From contig VERG01000012.1 in NCBI GenBank assembly GCA_018882885.1, positions 1 through 42,257 on the forward strand: DNA of 42,257 nucleotides. The letters run 5' to 3'. Below are positions 6,615-14,924 of the stretch, piece by piece. Both the position numbers and the translations under genes were made by a program. Below the pieces are notes generated by a model, which did not search any database, was not told the DNA's origin, and saw only the letters and a list, made by a program, of their open reading frames with translations. The stretch is from Candidatus Nanopelagicaceae bacterium (GTDB lineage: Bacteria; Actinomycetota; Actinomycetes; Nanopelagicales; Nanopelagicaceae). Numbering within the stretch: position 1 is the first letter of the stretch; every line of letters begins with the position of its first letter.

Positions 6615-6932
6615 ATGGACTCAGGAAACTTTAGGGATGCATACCTGCGTGCACAGCGTGAGAAACCCGCGCTGGGATTTAGTACTGGTGCACGTCTTGA
6701 GCCCACATTGGATGAGGCCCGTGCTGAATTGGCTGCGGCGGTAAGTAGGGTGATTCATAATCTCTTTGCTGATCGATATGGACCATTGGTGGGCACAATT
6801 ACTGAGCCGACAGTGAATGAGTTCTTAAAGGGTTTTGAAGCGAATCTAAAGCGGGCAAAAGGTGATGTGACATTGGTAGCGCAGGAGTTGTTGGATCGTG
6901 CAATGCCGCCTAGATCTAGGCGCCGGAGGTAA
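6615..6932 (+). CDS. Small cytosolic protein with Arg-rich tail, unknown
   Basis: This 105-residue protein has no signal peptide or membrane segment. It is mostly helical in character (for example LDEARAELAAAVSRVIHNL and VTLVAQELLDRAM) and ends in a strongly basic RSRRRR tail that could bind nucleic acid. I set the start at ATG 6615. An in-frame extension to 6480 would run antisense through the signal peptide of the divergent metalloprotease, so I reject it. The stop codon TAA (6930-6932) directly abuts the stop of the convergent next gene. I do not recognise the family; the coding call rests on clean composition and position. Confidence 0.6.
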   Translation: MDSGNFRDAYLRAQREKPALGFSTGARLEPTLDEARAELAAAVSRVIHNLFADRYGPLVGTITEPTVNEFLKGFEANLKRAKGDVTLVAQELLDRAMPPRSRRRR

Positions 6933-7718
6933 TTACTTTTTTGCCGCTTTTGTAGCTGGATGAATTACAAATAGTGGAAGGTTTTTGGTTTTTCTATTTT
7001 TGAGTGCGTTCATTCGATCATCGCACAGCTTTGCCAATTGGTCGTAAGCCTTTTGATTCATCATTGCAATTAACTCTTGTTTGTTAGAGATGTATACGGG
7101 CTGTGCACCATTGTGGGCCTCAGAGTTTGAGGAGCAGTACCAATCCATATCAGCACCGCCCTCCCCCCAGGCTTCACGGGTGTACTCGCCGATAACGGTG
7201 ACTTGGTAGGTGGAGTCACCGATCTCGCGTTTTTCCCAGGAGCGGCGCATCGGTAGCTGCCAGCAGATATCTGGTTTGGTTTCGATGAAGTGTTTGTTCT
7301 CTTTTACTGCGAGGTGGTGAAGTGCGCAACCAAAGTATTGTTTATCGAAATCCTTTTGATTAAAGAAGATACAGGTGTTATTCACTTTTTTGGTTTTGCG
7401 ATCTTTATCTAGTCCAAGTTCGGTGATCGTAAACTTTTTGCCTTGGTGTGCAATGTGGTAGTTCTGCCACATATCTTTAGTGAGTTTCTTGGCGGCCTTG
7501 GTAACGCGAGCCTCATCCTCTTTGGAGTAGTAATAGGCACCATCGCTGCAGCAGCCGTTGTCTGGCATCTCTTTATCAATACCTTGGCAGCCATTTCCAA
7601 ATATGCAGTTCCAGTAGGAGGTAAGCCAGGTTAAATCGCATTTGAAAATAACTTTAGAATCAGTGGGGTCGGCAAACTCCACCCATTCGCGCGGGAAAGT
7701 GGTCGCGATCTCTGACAT
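6933..7718 (-). CDS. Conserved cysteine-cluster protein (YkgJ/DUF3109-like)
   Basis: This 261-residue cytosolic protein has a conserved-looking cysteine pattern: C-DLTWLTSYWN-C-IFGNG-C early on, then DNGCCSDGAYY, NTCIFF, FGCALHHLA, DICWQLP and WYCSSN. This resembles the zinc- or iron-sulfur-binding clusters of YkgJ/FliB/DUF3109 proteins, and I recall similar actinobacterial hypotheticals, but the family name is tentative. The start is ATG 7718. An upstream TTG at 7727 is possible, but a -10-like TAGGCT at 7733-7728 directly abuts it, so a near-leaderless start at 7718 fits better. It diverges from the glutaredoxin-like gene, which hints at a shared redox or metal context. Confidence 0.7.
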   Translation of the reverse strand: MSEIATTFPREWVEFADPTDSKVIFKCDLTWLTSYWNCIFGNGCQGIDKEMPDNGCCSDGAYYYSKEDEARVTKAAKKLTKDMWQNYHIAHQGKKFTITELGLDKDRKTKKVNNTCIFFNQKDFDKQYFGCALHHLAVKENKHFIETKPDICWQLPMRRSWEKREIGDSTYQVTVIGEYTREAWGEGGADMDWYCSSNSEAHNGAQPVYISNKQELIAMMNQKAYDQLAKLCDDRMNALKNRKTKNLPLFVIHPATKAAKK

Positions 7719-7727
7719 AAGAGGCAA

Positions 7728-7743
7728 AGCCTACGGGTAGCCT
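7728..7743. promoter_or_regulatory. Back-to-back -10 boxes between divergent genes
   Basis: TAGGCT on the minus strand (7733-7728) serves the gene starting at 7718, and TAGCCT on the plus strand (7738-7743) lies six bases before ATG 7750. Only four bases separate the two boxes, so the promoters probably compete for or share polymerase. Confidence 0.5.
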
Positions 7744-7749
7744 TGTCAT

Positions 7750-8007
7750 ATGGCTAATTCCTTGAGCTTGGTAAGGATTTACTCTAGAAAAAACTGTCAT
7801 TTATGTGAGGTGGCAAAAGAGGTTGTGGAGTCAGCCAAGAGTGAAGTGGATTTTGATTTAGAGGTTGTTTTTATTGATGGAGATGCAGAGTTAGAAAAGC
7901 TTTACGGTGAAGAGGTGCCAGTCACCATGATTAATGGCCAGCGCCATGATTACTTTAGAGTGGATCGGGCGAGATTTATCGCGGCAGTACTTCATCCGCA
8001 TCAATAA
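7750..8007 (+). CDS. Glutaredoxin-like thiol-disulfide protein (DUF836)
   Basis: This 85-residue thioredoxin-fold protein has the active-site motif C16-H-L-C19 after a first beta strand (LVRIYSRKN), the cis-Pro strand EEVPVTMING, and a final helix. It fits the glutaredoxin-like DUF836 family, which exchanges cytosolic thiols and disulfides; the actual partner is unknown. M. tuberculosis Rv0508 is a comparable neighbour of this block (from memory). Transcription appears leaderless, with TAGCCT six bases before the ATG. The last 32 bases overlap the 3' end of the convergent helicase gene. Confidence 0.9.
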   Translation: MANSLSLVRIYSRKNCHLCEVAKEVVESAKSEVDFDLEVVFIDGDAELEKLYGEEVPVTMINGQRHDYFRVDRARFIAAVLHPHQ

Positions 8008-9619
8008 TGCGGTAGGAGTAGCCCTGTTCAGCTAAGAAGCGCTGACGGTTTTGGGCAAAATCCTGATCGATAGTGTCACGGGCAACGACAGAGTAAAACC
8101 GTGCGCCGCGGCCATCAGCTTTTGGTCTTAACACTCGGCCCAATCTTTGGGCCTCTTCTTGTCTTGAGCCAAAAGTGCCGGAGACTTGGATTGCGATAGA
8201 GGCTTCTGGTAAATCGATTGAGAAGTTGGCGACTTTAGAAACTACTAAACATTTAACCTCGCCGGAACGAAACTTGGCGAACAACTCTTCACGTTCTTTG
8301 ATTGGGGTGTCACCTTTAACAATGGGAACACCGAGATCTGCTGCAATCTCATCGATTTGAGAGATGTATTGACCGATAATTAGAGTTTGATCTTCGGCAT
8401 GTTGTTTGGCTAGGGCAAGGACAACATTCTTTTTTGTCGCTGTGGTGGCGCAGGCGCGGTACTTTTCTTCTTGTTCTGCGGTGGCGTAGGTGAGACGTTC
8501 GTGATCGGTAAGAGTTACCCGGACTTCAACACAATCAGCTGGTGCGATGTAACCCTGAGCCTCAATCTCTTTCCAAGGAACATCAAAACGTTTTGGACCG
8601 ATGAGGGAGAAGACCTCACCCTCCATGCCATCTTCGCGCACCAGGGTTGCGGTTAGGCCTAGGCGGCGGCGGGATTGAATATCAGCGGTAAATCTAAAGA
8701 TCGGCGCAGGTAATAGATGTACCTCGTCATAAATGATCAGGCCCCAGTCATGGGAATCAAATAGATCTAAGTGGGCGTACACGCCTTTTTTGCGGGTGGT
8801 CATCACCTGGTAGGTCGCGATAGTAACTGGGCGAATTTCTTTTTTGGATCCGGAGTATTCACCGATCTCATCTTCATTAAGTGAGGTGCGCTTTAGTAAT
8901 TCGTCTCGCCATTGGCGTGCGGCAACGGTGTTGGTGACGAGGATAAGAGTTGTGGCCCCGGCATGTGCCATTGCGGCCGCACCCACCATAGTTTTTCCAG
9001 CACCACATGGAAGTACAACAACACCAGAACCGCCATGCCAGAAACCTTCGGCAGCCAGTTTTTGGTATTCGCGAAGTTTCCAACCATCTTCATTTAACGC
9101 AATCGCGTGTGCTTGACCATCAACATAACCGGCGAAATCTTCGGCGGGCCAACCAAGTCTTAGGAGTGCTTGCTTTAAGTGACCGCGTTGGCTGGGATGC
9201 ACGGTGACGGTTTCATCATCAACCTTTGCGCCAAGTAGAGGTGCAACTTTTTTGGCACGCATAACTTCGGCAAGGACAGCTTGATCGGTCGAGATGAGAA
9301 TAAGTCCGTGAACTGGATGAGACTCCAAACGCAGACGACCGTAGCGGCCCATGGTTTCTGCAATATCAAGTAGTAGTGCATGTGGAACTGCGTACCGCGA
9401 GTATTTAAGAAGGGTGTCGATTACTTGTTCGGCATCATGACCGGCAGCACGTGCGTTCCATAAACCAAGTGAGGTTAAGCGATAGGTGTGGATGTGCTCG
9501 GGCGATTTTTCTAATTCAGCAAATGGTGCGATGGCGCGACGACAATCGGTGGAGAGTGGATGATCAATATCTAGTAAAAGTGTTTTATCACTTTGAACAA
9601 TTAATGGTCCGTCACTCAT
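7976..9619 (-). CDS. XPB/Ssl2-type DNA repair helicase
   Basis: This 547-residue protein is a bacterial superfamily 2 helicase of the XPB type, expected to unwind DNA 3' to 5' in repair or transcription-linked processes. A Helicase_C_3-like N-terminal region covers about 1-130. The motor shows the Q-motif-like REYQ (183-186), Walker A PCGAGKT (204-210), DEVH box (298-301), motif III-like GLTATLVREDG (321-331), and the C-terminal motor with SRQEEAQRLGRVLRPK carrying the arginine finger. It overlaps the upstream M20 peptidase gene by four bases (ATGA), so the two are translationally coupled. The M. tuberculosis counterpart is Rv0861c (from memory). Confidence 0.95.
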   Translation of the reverse strand: MSDGPLIVQSDKTLLLDIDHPLSTDCRRAIAPFAELEKSPEHIHTYRLTSLGLWNARAAGHDAEQVIDTLLKYSRYAVPHALLLDIAETMGRYGRLRLESHPVHGLILISTDQAVLAEVMRAKKVAPLLGAKVDDETVTVHPSQRGHLKQALLRLGWPAEDFAGYVDGQAHAIALNEDGWKLREYQKLAAEGFWHGGSGVVVLPCGAGKTMVGAAAMAHAGATTLILVTNTVAARQWRDELLKRTSLNEDEIGEYSGSKKEIRPVTIATYQVMTTRKKGVYAHLDLFDSHDWGLIIYDEVHLLPAPIFRFTADIQSRRRLGLTATLVREDGMEGEVFSLIGPKRFDVPWKEIEAQGYIAPADCVEVRVTLTDHERLTYATAEQEEKYRACATTATKKNVVLALAKQHAEDQTLIIGQYISQIDEIAADLGVPIVKGDTPIKEREELFAKFRSGEVKCLVVSKVANFSIDLPEASIAIQVSGTFGSRQEEAQRLGRVLRPKADGRGARFYSVVARDTIDQDFAQNRQRFLAEQGYSYRIIDADEVLPR

Positions 9620-10686
9620 GCCAGTATCTCTTTTGCTAGGGCGGCCAAAAGCGCTGATCTAGGCTCTAAATACGAGGCCAATATGTGCTCGTGGGTGGCG
9701 TGGGCGCCATTTCCTACAGCTCCTAGGCCATCTAGGACCTGGGTGTGAATCCCTGCGAAGTTGCCATCGCTGGCGCCACCGACACTGGCCGAACCAAGTG
9801 GGGCTTGGCCGAGTTGTTTGGCGACCGCTTCACATTTTTCATAAAGCGCAGTTGTTGCGGAGGTTTCAAGTGGTGGACGGTTGATGCCGCCAGTTACTTC
9901 AATTTTTGCTTCGGGATGAATTGGTTTTAGAGTTTTGATGGCCTCTTGCACTCTTTGCATCTCAGAGAGTTTGAAGGAGCGGCAATCGATATCAAGTGAG
10001 GCAAGTGCGGGAACGGTGTTGGTGGTGGTGCCTGAGTTCATTACTGTGGGTACAACAGTTGTGCCATGTTCATTATTTCCAAGAGTCATCAAAGTGTTGA
10101 CAATCGCGGCAATCTCAACGGTGGCGTTGATGCCTTTCTCAGGTTCGAGACCAGCATGAGCGGCGCGACCATGAATTGTAATTTTGTACATTGATGTGCC
10201 TTTACGGCCGATTTTTACTTTGCCATCAATGGCGGACTCTAAAACTAAAACCGCTTTAGCTTGTTTGCTGACATTTTCAATTAGTTCGCGTGAGGTTGCA
10301 GAGCCGGTCTCTTCATCGGTGGTTGCGATAAGTGCAACTTTGTTTAGATCAAGATCCTTTGTGGCATAAAGCGCTTGGATGAATCCAGCCTTCATGTCGT
10401 AGATGCCAGGGCCGCGAACAACATCGCCTTCGACCTGCCACAGTGGTGTGAATGAACCGGTGGGCCAAACCGTGTCTAGGTGAGCAAGAAATACAACTTG
10501 TGGGTTCTTGCTGCCGAGCCAATAAACCGGACGACCTTTTTCATCAAATACTTCAGCTTTAGTGCCAAGTAAGCGCTGTGTAATTTCATTAGCAACTTCG
10601 ACAACTTTGCGACAGGCGGCTAAATCATCGGTTGGGCTCTCGGTGGTAACGAGCGTCTTTAAGTCATCCAACATATTTGCGCTCAT
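9616..10686 (-). CDS. M20 family metallopeptidase (carboxypeptidase G2-like)
   Basis: This 356-residue cytosolic enzyme belongs to the M20 di-zinc peptidases and deacylases. The visible metal and catalytic residues are His69 and Asp71 in AHLDTVWP, bridging Asp97 in GIYDMKAG, Glu125-Glu126 in DEETGS, and the closing histidines in GNGAHATHEH. The bacterial exopeptidase dimerisation domain is inserted at about 165-275 (GRAAHAGLEPEKG). It is closest in pattern to glutamate carboxypeptidases and aminoacyl-peptide hydrolases, but the substrate cannot be assigned. It is coupled by a four-base overlap to the XPB helicase gene. This pairing may simply reflect operon packing. Confidence 0.9.
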   Translation of the reverse strand: MSANMLDDLKTLVTTESPTDDLAACRKVVEVANEITQRLLGTKAEVFDEKGRPVYWLGSKNPQVVFLAHLDTVWPTGSFTPLWQVEGDVVRGPGIYDMKAGFIQALYATKDLDLNKVALIATTDEETGSATSRELIENVSKQAKAVLVLESAIDGKVKIGRKGTSMYKITIHGRAAHAGLEPEKGINATVEIAAIVNTLMTLGNNEHGTTVVPTVMNSGTTTNTVPALASLDIDCRSFKLSEMQRVQEAIKTLKPIHPEAKIEVTGGINRPPLETSATTALYEKCEAVAKQLGQAPLGSASVGGASDGNFAGIHTQVLDGLGAVGNGAHATHEHILASYLEPRSALLAALAKEILA

Positions 10687-10711
10687 GGGGTAAGTCTGCC
10701 GTAATCAGTAA

Positions 10712-12886
10712 TCATGCGGTGGTGACCCCGGTAATGCGGGCTATTTTGAAGGGGGTCACGGCGTTGGTGGCATGGTCCTTGGCGACCAGGGTGCCAAGGG
10801 AGATAGAGAGCGGATCGATTATGCGCAGCGATACCCCACCATTTGAGTCTGCGTAACCAATACGAAGCGTTACACCTTTACCAAGGTACTCATTTAATAA
10901 ATCTAAAGTTTCATTAGCGGTGGTGCGGGGAATTTCACCAACCGGTTTTTTCTTTGCAGCGCGTTCGCCGGTGCGTAATGTGCGAAGTGCGGCATCGAGC
11001 ATTTTTTGCGAGGGCTTTGCGATTTCACCAATAATGCGTGGTGGCTTTGGGCGGGATTTAGAACGTTTTTGAATGGGGAGATTTACTACAGTGCCTTTAG
11101 CATTTTCAGCGGAGGGAAAGTATCCAGCGCGACGCAGCTCATCAAGTGTTTCATCACTTTCGGTATCAGAGATCAAAACCTGTGGTGCGATTTGTCGGAA
11201 AGATAGATGCTCCAGCTTTTTGTCATTAAGAATTGATGTGACCATAGCCGGGTCATCACAACGAATGTAGGTATTGGCGTAACCAATTCGCAGCTTGCCA
11301 TGTTTCTTTGCAACATCGGCGATTAAATACTCCAGAGGTTGTGGAATTGGAGTCTTGGAGGTTTTTGATAAGAAGGTTTTGATTTCATCGGCGCTATGAC
11401 CATGATCAAGTCCGCGTCTAATTGATGGTTCACTAAAACGATAGACGGTGGCACCACCACGGCTTTCAATATCAGCAAAGGTGGAGAGCATCCGCGCAAT
11501 TTCTATTGTGAGTGGTCCTGGTGCAATCGCGGTGTTGTCGGCCTGCACCAAGATGTGATCAACTGGTTTGGGAAGTGCGGAGTTAATGCCTAGAGAATCT
11601 TCATCTTTAATGAACTTGGCGCCGTAAATAGAGAGCGCATTGCCACCGGTGATACCGAGCCACTCTGCTTCACGTAATGTCCACTCAACTAACTCTGCGG
11701 TGATGGAGATGCCGCGGCGGTGTGGATAGCGCCAGAGAATGGCTTTTTGCGCGCTCTTTACGGTGGGGGCGATGCCTGGATTGGCCAGCAATAAATCAAG
11801 AACAAGTCCTCGGATTAAAGCCGCATTAGAGCGATCAAGTTCGGTGCTGAGTGCGGTGATGTTGCGGGATTCGCTGCGCCCAATTAATCCTGCGACTCGG
11901 GAGGTTACCTTCCAAAGCTCGATGAGTTCGCGCCATTGCTCTTCCGGCTCTTTGTTCTGCCAGAGATCAAAGTTGGTAGAGGGCAGGATGCGACCATCTG
12001 CTTCGACACATAACAATCCGCCAAGGTAGGCGAGCTCTGCAATAAATGCGGTGCAGCTTTCCTCTACTCCTAAATGTTCACTAGCTTTCTTTAAATCTCT
12101 TACGCCTAGACCGCCTGATTGCAAAGCATTTGGGGTTTCTTCAGACCAGAAGTTCATTAACTCCTCTACCCAACGCAAAGTGTTGGAGATCGCGGCAAGT
12201 GCGGCGCGTTCGATGGCTGCACTTTTAACTTCCGGGCCTTCAAGTGGTGGCTCGGTGATTTGTAACTCTTGATGAACTTTATTGCCGCGCAAAAAGATAC
12301 CAACTTCACGAGGAAGTGCAACGGTTGAGGTATCAATTGGAATTAAAAGATTGTTCGAGAGCAGCCATTCGATCGGCGTACCTTTTTTGCGAATATCACC
12401 AACTTGACCACGAGGTGGTCCCCAAATTAATTTATTCAAAACCGCTTGGGCAGCTTCTGGTGCTTTTTTAATTACCTTTAAATCAATCGGTGTTGCTGAT
12501 TGTGGACCAAGACCTGCGGGTTCATTGCCTAACAAATCTCGAACCGCGCGGGGCATGCGATATCCAGAGCCATCACGGTAGATAAGTGCGATTTTATGAA
12601 GGTGTTTAACCACTAACTCTGCAGCAGAATCACTAAGTGCGACAACCTCTTTTGCGGTAAAGGGATCAGATAGTGCCGCACAGACTTCAAGCACTTGAAA
12701 CTGCCATTGATTAAGGGTTTCTAAGGCGCGCAGCAAACTTGGCGCAGAGGTGGCGCGGGTAGAAAGTGCGGTCATGTCAGCGGGAACCGGGGTAATTAAA
12801 TCCGGGCGGGCGGAAAAGAGCAGCGCTAAATCCTCATCGCTGCGTTCACGCAGCTCGCCGGCAAATGAGGGAAAGGCATCAGACAT
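10712..12886 (-). CDS. Helicase-associated (Helicase_C_3) protein, Rv0862c-like
   Basis: This 724-residue cytosolic protein matches the large actinobacterial family encoded beside XPB helicases (Rv0862c in M. tuberculosis, from memory). It carries a region similar to the XPB/Ssl2 helicase-associated Helicase_C_3 domain around residues 440-570 (HILVQADNTAIAPGPL, then IESRGGATVYRFSEPSIRRGL) but no Walker A or DEAD motor, so it is not itself a helicase. The N-terminal 150 residues look like winged-helix repeats. A stretch near 610-640 is Lys/Arg/Pro-rich. It is probably a DNA-binding or helicase partner. The gap to the M20 gene is 25 bp, so all three genes may be one operon. The start is ATG 12886, with a TAATGT -10 candidate nine bases upstream. 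Confidence 0.85.
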   Translation of the reverse strand: MSDAFPSFAGELRERSDEDLALLFSARPDLITPVPADMTALSTRATSAPSLLRALETLNQWQFQVLEVCAALSDPFTAKEVVALSDSAAELVVKHLHKIALIYRDGSGYRMPRAVRDLLGNEPAGLGPQSATPIDLKVIKKAPEAAQAVLNKLIWGPPRGQVGDIRKKGTPIEWLLSNNLLIPIDTSTVALPREVGIFLRGNKVHQELQITEPPLEGPEVKSAAIERAALAAISNTLRWVEELMNFWSEETPNALQSGGLGVRDLKKASEHLGVEESCTAFIAELAYLGGLLCVEADGRILPSTNFDLWQNKEPEEQWRELIELWKVTSRVAGLIGRSESRNITALSTELDRSNAALIRGLVLDLLLANPGIAPTVKSAQKAILWRYPHRRGISITAELVEWTLREAEWLGITGGNALSIYGAKFIKDEDSLGINSALPKPVDHILVQADNTAIAPGPLTIEIARMLSTFADIESRGGATVYRFSEPSIRRGLDHGHSADEIKTFLSKTSKTPIPQPLEYLIADVAKKHGKLRIGYANTYIRCDDPAMVTSILNDKKLEHLSFRQIAPQVLISDTESDETLDELRRAGYFPSAENAKGTVVNLPIQKRSKSRPKPPRIIGEIAKPSQKMLDAALRTLRTGERAAKKKPVGEIPRTTANETLDLLNEYLGKGVTLRIGYADSNGGVSLRIIDPLSISLGTLVAKDHATNAVTPFKIARITGVTTA

Positions 12887-12926
12887 AACTGGCCTACATT
12901 ACTTGGGTTTTGTAGCGGTTGACTAA

Positions 12927-13679
12927 TTAACTTTTGTTGCGGGCGGTGAGATAAACCCAAAAACCGGCGAGGCGACTAACAGTTGGTCCAATTAATCTAT
13001 TGAGCCAACGTAAACGTCGGAAATCATGTACCGGCCAACCTTGAGAGAATGCCATAATTCGAAGTTTGGCATCTGGGTTTATGGCACGGGGATTTCCTAC
13101 CGCCGACAACAGCGGCAAATCGTTGTAGGAATCTGAATAGGCATAACAATCTTTTAAATCAATGCCACGCTGTTTTGCTAAATCTGTAATGGCAACCGCT
13201 TTTTCTTTACCATGCAAAAGTTTGCCGTTTAAATTTCCAGTGTACTTACCATCTTTAATCTCTGCTTTAGTGCCGATTGCACCGGTAAATCCCAGACGTT
13301 CGGCGATTAAATTTGCAAAATCTTCCGGAGATGCGGTCACCAACCAAACCTCATCGCCAGCATCTAGATGTTGTTTGGCAAGTGCGATAGTGCCCAGCCA
13401 AATAGCGGGAGAGACAAACTCGTTGTAGATCTCTTCACCAATGATGCGAATCTCTTTAACATCATGACCACCAATAAAATCAGTAGCGGCTTTTTGAAAA
13501 CGGGAAATAACTTCATCTTTTTCAGTGCCGGTCATGCGAAAACGGATATTGGCTAAAACCCAAGCACCAATATCCCGTTTGGTAAAAAACCCGCGGTTGT
13601 ACATACCGCGACCGAGAAAATAGAGGGTCGATCCGCGCGTGATGGTGTTATCTACATCAAAGAAAGCGATACGCGGCAT
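12927..13679 (-). CDS. HAD-IB family phosphatase (SerB1-like)
   Basis: This 250-residue enzyme has all HAD motifs: nucleophile Asp8 and Asp10 in FFDVDNTIT, motif II Thr/Ser in LVTASP, the motif III lysine region GKEKA, and motif IV YSDSYNDLPLL. The helical cap domain lies between motifs I and II, as in the IB subfamily (phosphoserine phosphatase, CicA). The C-terminal 40 residues are basic and end in a hydrophobic stretch, seen also in actinobacterial SerB1-type proteins (Rv0505c, from memory), and may touch the membrane. Phosphoserine phosphatase activity is possible but not proven. TACTGT six bases before ATG 13679 suggests a leaderless mRNA. It diverges from the cytochrome c maturation operon. 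Confidence 0.9.
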   Translation of the reverse strand: MPRIAFFDVDNTITRGSTLYFLGRGMYNRGFFTKRDIGAWVLANIRFRMTGTEKDEVISRFQKAATDFIGGHDVKEIRIIGEEIYNEFVSPAIWLGTIALAKQHLDAGDEVWLVTASPEDFANLIAERLGFTGAIGTKAEIKDGKYTGNLNGKLLHGKEKAVAITDLAKQRGIDLKDCYAYSDSYNDLPLLSAVGNPRAINPDAKLRIMAFSQGWPVHDFRRLRWLNRLIGPTVSRLAGFWVYLTARNKS

Positions 13680-13685
13680 GTGAGG

Positions 13686-13736
13686 ACAGTAACGAAATGG
13701 CTTTAATACTGCCCGTTAATGGCGGTCCTTTATGCT
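13686..13736. promoter_or_regulatory. Divergent promoter region, HAD phosphatase and ccs operon
   Basis: The minus-strand -10 box TACTGT (13691-13686) lies six bases from ATG 13679. The plus-strand -10 box TATGCT (13731-13736) lies seven bases from ATG 13744. The 64 bp between the two start codons therefore holds both promoters. Confidence 0.5.
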
Positions 13737-13743
13737 TGCCCGC

Positions 13744-14388
13744 ATGAGTACCAATGCGGCGATTTCATCAACAGTTCATGTGATGCGCCATGGCGAGGTA
13801 GAAAACCCGCACAGCATTCTCTATGGCCGCCAACCTGGTTGGTATTTATCGGAGCGGGGTCAACAAATGGCACAAGCGGTGGCGGATTGGAGCAAAGAGT
13901 TATCACTTGGTGCAATTCATGCCTCACCTCTAGAGCGAGCACAACAAACCGCATTACCGATTTCATTGCAGCATGATTTGAAAATTCACACCGATGATCG
14001 ATTAATTGAAGCGGCAAATATCTTTGAAGGAAAACCATTTGGTGTTGGTGACGGGGTACTGAAACAACCAACCGCATGGCGTCATTTATGGAACCCATGG
14101 CGACCATCGTGGGGCGAGCCTTACACCGAACAGGTAGCGCGAATGAAAGCTGCGGTTGAAGCGGCACGTATTGCGGCACAAGGAAAAGATGCATTAGTTG
14201 TTTCACATCAATTACCGATTTGGATTCTGCGCTCCTCTGTAGAGGGTCGGCGCTTTTTGCATGATCCGCGCAAACGTCAATGCACTTTGGCATCGGTTAC
14301 TAGTTTGCATTTTGATGCAACTGGCAAAGTAGTAGGACTCACCTACTCTGAACCTGCTGCACATCTATTGCCACCAAAGAAGAAATGA
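13744..14388 (+). CDS. Histidine phosphatase family protein
   Basis: This 214-residue member of the phosphoglycerate mutase-like superfamily has the phosphohistidine motif RHG with His16, SPLERAQQTA, the family Glu region AANIFEGKPF, and the second catalytic histidine in VVSHQLPIW. It is a probable cytosolic phosphatase of unknown substrate. I chose ATG 13744 over an in-frame start at 13732 because the latter would lie inside the -10 box TATGCT. It is the first gene of the cytochrome c maturation operon and overlaps the TlpA-like gene by four bases. The same lead gene occurs in M. tuberculosis (Rv0525, from memory), so its association with haem or cytochrome biogenesis is conserved though unexplained. 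Confidence 0.9.
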   Translation: MSTNAAISSTVHVMRHGEVENPHSILYGRQPGWYLSERGQQMAQAVADWSKELSLGAIHASPLERAQQTALPISLQHDLKIHTDDRLIEAANIFEGKPFGVGDGVLKQPTAWRHLWNPWRPSWGEPYTEQVARMKAAVEAARIAAQGKDALVVSHQLPIWILRSSVEGRRFLHDPRKRQCTLASVTSLHFDATGKVVGLTYSEPAAHLLPPKKK

Positions 14389-14924
14389 AGAAACTACTTT
14401 TAATTTTGTTGTTGCCTTTAGTAGTGGCCTGTTCAAATGGTGGTGCGATAAGTTCCAACGAGCAGTCCTTTATCGCAGGCAATGGGGTAGCGACCTTTAT
14501 TCCAAAAGCAGAGCGCAAAGCGGCACCAAAGATTGCGGGGCCTACTTTGGATGGTGGCAGTTTTGTTGCTGCGCCTGGAAAAGTAATTGTGTTAAATGTT
14601 TGGGCCTCTTGGTGTTCGCCATGTCGGGCAGAGGCGCCGGCCCTTGAGGAACTTTCTAAGGCACATCCCGAGGTGCAGTTTTTAGGAGTCTTGACCCGTG
14701 ACAGTTTGGTGGCAGCACGTTCATTTGTAGATCGATTCGGAATTACCTACCCCTCACTTACCGATGATGCGTTATTGCTGAAGTTTCATGGGCAATTAAC
14801 CCCAAATGCGATTCCAACCACCTTGATTATTGATGCGCAGGGAAATATCGCAGCTCGAATCAGTGGCGAGGTTACCTATACAGCGCTAGATAAATTGATT
14901 GAGCGGGTAAGTTCAAATGAATGA
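14385..14924 (+). CDS. TlpA/ResA-like thioredoxin lipoprotein
   Basis: This 179-residue protein has a lipoprotein signal peptide (MKKLLLILLLPLVVA, lipidated Cys16) and a thioredoxin fold with the active site W76-C77-S78-P79-C80 and the cis-Pro segment NAIPTTLII. Outside the membrane it should keep the haem-binding CXXCH cysteines of apocytochrome c reduced, taking electrons from CcdA. It overlaps the phosphatase gene by four bases and ccdA by eight, so translation is coupled. M. tuberculosis Rv0526 occupies the same place (from memory). The ResA/CcsX role comes from family and context. Confidence 0.93.
   Translation: MKKLLLILLLPLVVACSNGGAISSNEQSFIAGNGVATFIPKAERKAAPKIAGPTLDGGSFVAAPGKVIVLNVWASWCSPCRAEAPALEELSKAHPEVQFLGVLTRDSLVAARSFVDRFGITYPSLTDDALLLKFHGQLTPNAIPTTLIIDAQGNIAARISGEVTYTALDKLIERVSSNE

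Noticed and set aside
6578-6706. Longer start for the metalloprotease
   Set aside because: The 43 extra residues would precede the signal peptide and overlap antisense the start of the divergent small gene.
13730-14293. Long minus-strand open frame opposite the histidine phosphatase
   Set aside because: The 187-residue frame is antisense to a clear phosphatase with RHG and second His motifs and has no recognisable domain or start signal.
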